From Stratiolaelaps scimitus (lineage: Eukaryota > Arthropoda > Arachnida > Mesostigmata > Laelapidae), in the NCBI GenBank assembly GCA_019614645.1, contig JABWDB010000001.1, forward strand, positions 4,526,001 to 4,590,000: a DNA stretch of 64,000 nt, given 5' to 3'. A program made the translations under genes and the position numbers. This document shows positions 57,125-64,000 of this stretch, in pieces; within the stretch, counting starts at the first letter, position 1, and each line of letters begins with the position of its first letter. Under the pieces are notes generated by a model, which saw only the letters and a program-made list of their open reading frames with translations, was not told the origin of the DNA and searched no databases.

Positions 57125-57215
57125 TTTCGAGCTGACCCTCAGCTGTTCCCCTATCTGACAGGCCTCAGCTCTTAACCTTTTAAGTATTACTATGAGGACC
57201 TGTCGGGGCGGGAGG
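57125..57215 (-). repeat. Retroposon family C copy
   Basis: Read on the plus strand: short T run, CGAGCTGACCCTCAGCTG, CTATCTGACAGGCCTCAGCT, CTTAACCTTTTAAG, ATTACTATGAGGACCTGTCG. The 3' stem (57130-57144) is perfectly paired. Nearly identical to 28546-28640 apart from that stem. Confidence 0.87.
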
Positions 57216-59397
57216 GAGATTTTATCTCGCAGTGGTCCGGCAAATGTTCGTCTATGATTCCTGAGCACTTATAGCATTATTCCCCTCTCGTGGTTTCCGT
57301 CATGAGACGCACCAGTGTCGTTATTTACTAATACCGCGCAATAGTTGCATTCATTTACCCTGCGTCAGACAAAGGTCTACATCACTCCACACTGGCATAG
57401 GTGATGCGTCGACCTTCAGCCAGGTTCATAATACACACAAACGACCTTACGCCATGGGTTGTCCTACAACATCGACATACGGCAAACCCTTTCTTCCTGT
57501 TCCTGCATTGCTGTTGGATGGTCTTGAGGCTGCCCTTGAACATCAAACATTGTGGGCAAATAAATAACTAGGAACAATGAGTAGTCTTGACTGACAGGAG
57601 AAATGGGGAATATATGACAATTTTGCCACTTGTACTGCCTTCGTATGTGAGTGCGTTTTTGAGAGAATAACTATCTATGGTAAACCAGAATAATGAAGAT
57701 CTACATATAACCTACTTATATAATATAAACGTTTTTTGAGAGGAAACGACAGACACATATATATATATATATATACGACTGTGCAGTGCTTCACGAGACA
57801 GGTACTTTTGTATATCCAAATAATCGACATTGACAATGAATAACCCTTTTTTGTCATAGGAATTATTAGAAATGGTTGGTAATACGTGCGCACGAATACC
57901 AACGAGCGATTTTGTTGGATTTAGTTCTGCTGTCCTTTGCAGACAACGTGGCCATATTACTTGCAGTCTACAGTGCAATACAACGATCTTTCGCAACTCG
58001 TTTTTCCTTAATATGTAGCCATCCATCTTGATGACATTCTGTCCGCTGGTGGACTTGGCTCTACCACGATCTTACAGTCACGTCCTAGTGGGGGGAGCAC
58101 TTACGTGCAACAGGCACCCAAAGCAAGATGTGGCACGAAAATGCTGCCAAAGCCTTCCTTTAAGATGGGCCTAGGCTAAACGAGTTGGCGTCTCGGCCAA
58201 CCTGCATCAAAGTGCGCGTCAAGGGAGCCTCTGGCCTTTGGCAGGCCCCAATAGTTACAGCACAGGTGAGCACTGGGTGGTCGTTCTTGTATGCGAGACG
58301 CGAGCCCACGAAATGGCTGCCAGCAGAGCTCTCAGAGCCTTCAGGATGAAAAAGCTCTCTAAAATAGAAATGTTTACAATGCCTTCTCTCCAGCTACAGC
58401 TTCTGTGCGTGACGGCTTGAGCGATTACGGCGTGCAAAATTTAAGCGGTTTGGCTACGCGTCAAGGTGAGAGTCGGCGGGCAAGCTGCTTCCATAAAGAA
58501 AACAAACAGAGCGACCCTTCTATACTATATCCATTATCAATGAGCTCGTGCACTTGACATTGTTCTTGCATCTCGCACGCTATGAGGTCGGGGGCGATCT
58601 CGTTACTGGATGCGGAGACCGCATGGCTTCATAGTATTTGTGGTTGACCAAGCGCAATGAGAGGGGTCTCTTAAGCATGCAAGTCCGACTACACTGTATT
58701 GGTGCCGTCGGTGCCGGTTTGAAGTATGCCAAACTATATTTACTTTTAGATATAGTTTGCTTTTACTACACCGTGAGAGGCACGCACATCTACCGAACAT
58801 GGAAAAATGTACAGTTTAAGCATCAAAAACAGTTCTATGTAAGCTAATCTTTCTTATCGATCGGCCACACACAGGGTTTTCCGGCTTCCGGATCGAACGG
58901 CAGAAAAGGGGCTTGAATATTCCATTCTGCCGTAATAAACAGAAGCTGGAATACTGCAGTTTAACGATGGGAACGAGACGTAGAACAGAACCCGCGATTT
59001 TGTGTCATGTTACAAAGGCAAAACACGCGGACGGATTGTGCGTTCTGATACCTGCCGGGTCGATGTATACGGTAGCAGCGACTCTCAGCAATATGGTGTT
59101 ACTCTTCAGTGTAGAAGTTCAATTCAATTCAAATAGTGTTTTATTCACCAGAAGGGACGATGAGAGATATAGTACAATGTTAAATTCTATTATTGCCTTG
59201 CATGAGTACATAGCGGACGAGGTTTTTTGAAGCCTGCGTACATCCAAATCCTGTAAAGTTGTACAGCTCGATGGTCAAGGAGAGCCATACGACCTCTCGC
59301 GGGATGTCACAGCGGGGTTTGCTAACGTGTTTCTTTAGATAAGGTCCCCAAACTCTGGTACAATGCACCTGTTTAGTCGTCATAGGATACGTGACAT
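57216..59397. other. Unassigned DNA with (TA)n
   Basis: No gene recognised. (TA)n at about 57757-57776. Several 60-105-codon frames without splice support. Confidence 0.4.
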
Positions 59398-59458
59398 ATA
59401 TGAGAACTTAAGTATTGCAAAGATTGCGGTTTCTTTAATAAACCAATAAACATTTACC
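59398..59458 (+). repeat. SINE family B, 3' part
   Basis: GAGAACTTAAGTATTGCAAA then GATTGCGGTTTCTTTAATAA, ending AATAAACCAATAAACATTTA. It links the body seen at 30.3 kb with the tail seen at 7.9 kb and so defines the family's 3' half. Confidence 0.8.
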
Positions 59459-61379
59459 CCACCGGAAGGTCCCTCATTAGATCCGCAACAAAGGCCAAGA
59501 ACAATAAGGGTCCTAAGCACTATCCTTGGAGAAACCCCAAGGGGCAAGAACCGTCCGAGCTTCAGAACCCTGCCCTTCAGAGGCTGCATGCGACGTCATA
59601 TGGGCTGTTCTTTGCGGTATGTATGCTATTTGACACGTACATTAATCTGATACAGAATAAATGACTCAAATGTGTATTCTTTGTAACGATTTGTTTAAAT
59701 ATAGGGGTGCGTTAAGTTTATGCACACCACTATATTAACGTCGGAGGGGAGGGTATCAGTCCGACGAACAATGGCTGAACCAAAGAACTCCTTAAAAGCT
59801 TCGACTTTGCAGTAGTCATCTGCCTCTATGACTTCATTGAGTTTTTATGGCCCAGTAGTTGGATAGTATTTATTCTAATCAAAACCCTATATTCAGCCGA
59901 TTCGAAAAATAAACAATGTTCAGGGTACATAAATGGAATGGAACATTCTAATTAGTCAACACTGAAAAATGGGACAACAACACGACAGGGCCTCAACGGA
60001 CTCAGTTGTCTCACAATACTCTCCATCCTCAGATGGATGATATCCACCCGAAATACGTTACCCACGGTACATGTCAACGTTATATATTCCTTGCACAAGG
60101 CGACCCCACCTTTGCATAATATGTACTAATTCTTATATAATATTGTTTATATATAAATGTTTTATAATTAATAGATTTTTGTTGTCATGTGTTTCCGGAG
60201 GAAGAAACAGGTCGTGTAGGCTTATTTATAAGATAAGGCGTCTTTGTTTTTTAGGATGTTTTAACGGGATCGGTTATTCTAATTAGTCAGCAGGACGGAA
60301 ACTTGACCAGCATTTCGAATTCCGGTCGTGCCCATTTCTTTACTCTGATTGAATTTGAATATCTAATTCCGTAAAGATAGTCCGAAAATCATAGATGTCC
60401 TGTTCTTTTCAACGTTTATATGGCCTGAATCAAAATATGATCAATTAATCAATTATCTATATTTCCAATATAATCAATTATTTAGATTTCCTCCCGCCAA
60501 TACATAATATTAATATAATTTAAGCGGTATTCAAAGAAAGTCAAACAAAAAAATTCAAAAGTTCAATATAGCTACGACACCGCCATAGAGATACAATGTG
60601 AAGTGTTCAAAAAATTACGCAACTCTACCGCCTATCTTCATCTATTTTGAACGGTTTACACCGCCCACAGAAAATCAATGTATAGTCTTCAATACGATGC
60701 AGCACGTTCCGGCGTCTTAGAACACGTCCTACAATCCTACAATTTTGCCTAACCATTGTACGTGCTGATTGTTTTTGTTCGCGGAGGGTTGCGCGACTTT
60801 TCCCAACGCTAATTGTCGTTCGACCTTTCGTTAACCGACTCTCTTTTAAGACCTCTTATTCTTAGAGGCTTGAAACGCGACTTGGCCAATTTCAAAAGGG
60901 AACAATTTTGCCTTGCCACTCGGGAACAATATAGCAAGTGACCAGAAGAAGACCGAAAGGCTGAACATCGATGAATAACCATGAAACGAGGTGGCCTCGA
61001 ATTGGCTTGACGATGTCACATCATATATCCGGCTGCAGCAACTTGAGTCAGTTAATTAGTATCCCATGCCTGCTTCGTCATCCATGAATGTGGCACTGTT
61101 ATTCATGCAACGTTATACTATTTAAGCTGGTATTAATATCTAATTGTATAGATTCCTAAGCCCACTCAAGAGAAGCCCCCCTCGCTGTCCGTTACACAGC
61201 GTAAGTGCCAGTCGTGCTTGTTTGAAGTCGTTGAATATACACCCAGGTCTCTTGTATGTTCATGACCACTTTACACGGTCTGGTCGAGGCGCCTTCATTT
61301 ATTATGCAAGCACGCTGTAGTGCATTAGCTGGACCGCACCTTATATCGATATACTGGCAACAAGATTGGCAAGTCACAT
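59459..61379. other. Unassigned AT-rich DNA
   Basis: No gene recognised over about 1.9 kb. Confidence 0.4.
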
Positions 61380-61443
61380 ATCTCTCTCTCTCTCCCTCTC
61401 TCTCTCTCTCTCTTGTTCTGTTCACTCTCTCTCTCTCTCTCTC
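61380..61443. repeat. (CT)n microsatellite, two blocks
   Basis: Two CT blocks separated by TTGTTCTGTTCA. Read in reverse they encode Arg-Glu runs, which are not evidence of a gene. A palindromic TGACGTCA (CRE-type octamer) lies at 61520-61527. Confidence 0.93.
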
Positions 61444-62074
61444 GCGATATTTCTCTTGGCCGATGCCTGCTCCTCGTTCACTATGATCTCGATGTTGTTC
61501 ATGGGAAGAGTTATTCATAATGACGTCACCGAGAAGAAGCTCACCACAGCTCCGATAGCGGACACGCGCCGGCGTACGCTCACATAGACCGCAGTAGATC
61601 AGACTACGCCATGTAGCGTTTCTACCTAACCACGTCCTGGGCCGCTGTTCAGCAAGGTTTCAACGGTATTACAACGACAGCCAGCTATCACAACATACAA
61701 TAGGGCGCTCAATGATATATGGGCCACTGTAGCCGTACAGCGCATGGTTGCCAAGTGCGTATCCGGAAGACAAAACTTTACGAGTGATACTTTTTTCAAA
61801 ATAGTGCGGGTCTCACCCCACTACTGTGGCAGCGGTACCAGTAGCCACAGACATCATCACCACTCCGTCCTTGGCACCAAGTGATTACTGCAATCGGTGA
61901 TTACTTTTCGGACCACGAGGAGTTAGCTGACATGCTACGCATGTAAAGTGGACGCAAGCCTCTTAATACTCCAATAGGATTAGTTAGTCCTATTCGAGCG
62001 CTGCTATTTACAAGTGCATCTACCATTGCTACCACTATCAATACTACTAAACGGTTTGCTCTTTCTAACTTCTT

Positions 62075-62235
62075 TCAGCTGCCCCCCCCGCCCCAGACGA
62101 GTGGTACTAGCGGTGTAATACTGCTATTACTGCTCGAATGATACGTACAGCAAGTGTTGCATGGCGTAGTTACCGTAGTTGGCAAACTCGCCTGTTTAGG
62201 TGGCGTGCCTGCCTTCGCCGCCGAAACCTCAATTC
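62075..62235 (-). CDS. Candidate exon, Ser/Thr-rich unknown protein
   Basis: On the minus strand a tract ending TTTGGACAG precedes a frame RIEVSAAKAGTPPKQASLPT, then VTTPCNTCCTY and a Ser/Asn run, ending in Gly-rich sequence and TGA at about 62075. It is GC-rich with coding-like third positions. The frame is open back to 62413. A mucin- or linker-like segment is possible. No family is recognised. Confidence 0.25.
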
Positions 62236-62655
62236 TGTCCAAATGGGTGTGTATGTGTGAGCGCATGTACACTTTCGTATCAGATCTACCGTGGAGGTAG
62301 ATATGTGGCCTCGTCTCTTTAGCCGAATCGTAGTACAAAGAGTGGGCGAGGCGAGGCCTCCAGTGGCATTTTATACGGCCTGCAATGGACGCCTGTTGGC
62401 TGATGTTCACCACACATCGTTGATGCGTATCGTTACTTTCTCTCTCAATCTCCCTATATATCTATTTATCTATCTCTCACACGTCCCCTCTCTCTCTCTC
62501 TCTGATCTACGCGTCACTATACAAGATGAACAAGCCGCGGTAGGTGGCAGTGCAGAGGTGCAGAAACCGGCGAACTGGAGATGTTCGGGCAATGGCCGCG
62601 GTCTGTAGCCAGTGGAGCACAGCAATCTCCTGAGGCAGTTCGCTCAGTTTCCTCG

Positions 62656-63213
62656 CTAAGGAGTGATACCACTCCGACGGGTACCGATCGCAGTGCTGCC
62701 AGTTTGTGTGTGTGCTGTGTCTGTGTATGATACTGAAGGATATAGCACTTTGAGAAGTAACCTGGCAGGAGGTTCTCCATCTCGAAGAGCGAGTGAGAGG
62801 TGGTCAACGAGGGACCTGCGGATGAAGGAGCCACCCGATAGACGCCGTAGCAACGCTAGTAGCCTCGAGTAATGCTGAGTTAGACAGGGAGGTGGGAGAG
62901 ACGAGAAAAGGTAGTCATAGTGGCGAGAAAAAAAAACAACACAGGAAAAGGTCTGCGGGAGTTCCCTTCCAGCTATTAGTTCCCTTTCCCACAGCGGGAG
63001 TATCGTACTCTCGACGATAGCAAAGTGTACGACAATACGTGTAACGTTTGAAAGCTTGAACTGGATCTGCTGAGAGTTGGTGCTCAATTCCTGAGCGCAG
63101 ATATTCCTGAGCTGCGGAAGCGAGATTGGCAAACGGCAGTGGTAGAATATAGCTTGGCCCTCATCGGCTAGACTGTCATCTACTGTGACGACAAAAATAA
63201 CGGAATACCTCAT
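62656..63213 (-). CDS. Candidate coding ORF, uncharacterised protein
   Basis: The minus-strand frame has an internal ATG at 63213 and 185 codons to the stop at 62656; the frame is open further back to 63297. The first 90 residues look like a folded domain (MRYSVIFVVTVDDSLADEGQ, then LPQLRNICAQELSTNSQQIQ and TRIVVHFAIVEST). Codons ending in C or G dominate (GTC, GAC, GCC, TTC, TAC, CAG, AAG). The second half is Leu/Ser/Arg-rich and may lie past an exon end. A TATA-like TATATAAG on the minus strand sits about 40 bp before the ATG. I do not recognise the domain. This is one of the longest frames in the window. Confidence 0.4.
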   Translation of the reverse strand: MRYSVIFVVTVDDSLADEGQAIFYHCRLPISLPQLRNICAQELSTNSQQIQFKLSNVTRIVVHFAIVESTILPLWERELIAGRELPQTFSCVVFFSRHYDYLFSSLPPPCLTQHYSRLLALLRRLSGGSFIRRSLVDHLSLALRDGEPPARLLLKVLYPSVSYTDTAHTQTGSTAIGTRRSGITP

Positions 63214-63297
63214 AGCCAAGGTAGCCGTACACACGTTAGAAATTGCACTTATATAGTTGGGGTTCCAGATATATATTGTGGAAATGACGATGAACAC

Positions 63298-64000
63298 ACG
63301 AAATACTGTATTAGATTAATTGATCAAGTTAAAACAGTCATTATTTACATATGCATTTCAGTACATTTCAAAGATCAACCGAAAATGTGTGCTTGCAGAA
63401 AACATCTCTTACGATATATATGTATATATATATATATATGTGCTCAAAAGATTTTATCATATCTTTATTTCACATTTTCACGCGACTATGTTGTGAAGGA
63501 TGCACCGATTTTGGTACCTTGGTTGCTCCAACGATAATCAGCAGCTACCGTTTACCGCATGCATAAGAAAACTCATCACATTATAAAAGATATTGTACAT
63601 ATCTAATTATTCCTTTTCTCAAGCCATATCAAGTGAGAGAGCCAACGTTCTTTCAAAGCATGTATGCCCGCATGCTTCGATTCGACGTCAACACCCGTCT
63701 TGAAGCCTATAAGCCTAAATAAGATTAACCACTCACTTGTCGCTCGCGAAAATCACTTACGGAGCAATGCAACGTGAGCGCGATTCATGCCGCAATTGCA
63801 TAAATAGGGCAGATATTCGTCTGAAAACTGGCACGCGCCATGCGGTAATGCTGGGTATTAACACCGTAACAACGAAATCTATTAAACGTCCCCTTTTTCG
63901 CTGTTAATAGCAAAGTAGTGCTTGTATTGCATTGTACACCCCTAGACTCACGAGTTTGTAGGAACTCGGACAATGATTGGCAATTCGTGAACGCACAGTC
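63298..64000. other. Unassigned flank with (TA)n
   Basis: (TA)n at about 63414-63440. No gene recognised to the end of the window. Confidence 0.4.

Noticed and set aside
61192..61518. Minus-strand frame rich in Arg-Glu
   Set aside because: The Arg-Glu run is the (CT)n microsatellite in reverse. No other coding support.
1..64000. CRISPR array, operons, prophage or other prokaryotic systems
   Set aside because: No regularly spaced repeats, no tightly packed genes and no Shine-Dalgarno-started ORFs. The window is eukaryotic in character.

Overview
The window reads as non-coding-rich animal nuclear DNA, most likely from an arthropod. The reasons are a D34D mariner relic, a Tc1-like element, non-LTR retrotransposon debris, tRNA-headed SINEs, many (TA)n microsatellites, candidate introns of only 73-84 nt with GT..AG ends, and no prokaryotic gene organisation. 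I cannot name the species, and a chelicerate or mite affinity would be a guess. No long uninterrupted host gene is visible. The longest open frame is about 217 codons, so any host genes are split into small exons and called only tentatively.

Layout. 0.65-1.97 kb: a nearly full-length but broken mariner. 2-8 kb: mostly unassigned DNA with one candidate exon near 5.7 kb. 8.1-8.5 kb: a short tandem repeat next to a reverse-transcriptase scrap. 10.8-11.7 kb: an 845-bp Tc1-type element with long double-repeat termini, which keeps only the N-terminal DNA-binding part of its transposase and sits inside a (TA)n array. 12.3 kb: a tRNA-derived SINE. 13.4-16.3 kb: candidate first exons, another RT scrap and an AT palindrome. 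20.6-23.7 kb: several SINE copies and the 3' end of a LINE ORF2. 24.3-29.9 kb: candidate exons, of which the two-exon model at 26.9-27.3 kb is the most coherent. 30-42 kb: SINEs, a perfect hairpin, microsatellites and long unassigned stretches. 42.7-45.1 kb: the best candidate multi-exon plus-strand gene, with short, phase-compatible exons. 46-52 kb: more SINEs, long (TA)n and candidate first exons. 53.4-56.2 kb: coding-like blocks on both strands and a 94-bp palindrome. 62-63.3 kb: GC-rich, with a minus-strand reading frame of strongly gene-like codon choice.

How it fits together. The clearest biology is the mobile-element community. Three dispersed retroposon groups (called A, B and C here) can be recognised by comparing copies inside the window. 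A and B have RNA polymerase III B-box-like heads. A and C share a short 3' stem-loop whose pairing is kept in several copies despite base changes, which suggests mobilisation by a partner LINE that recognises RNA structure. Gene calls rest on splice-site context, phase and codon choice only. No host protein family was recognised, so their confidence is low to moderate.
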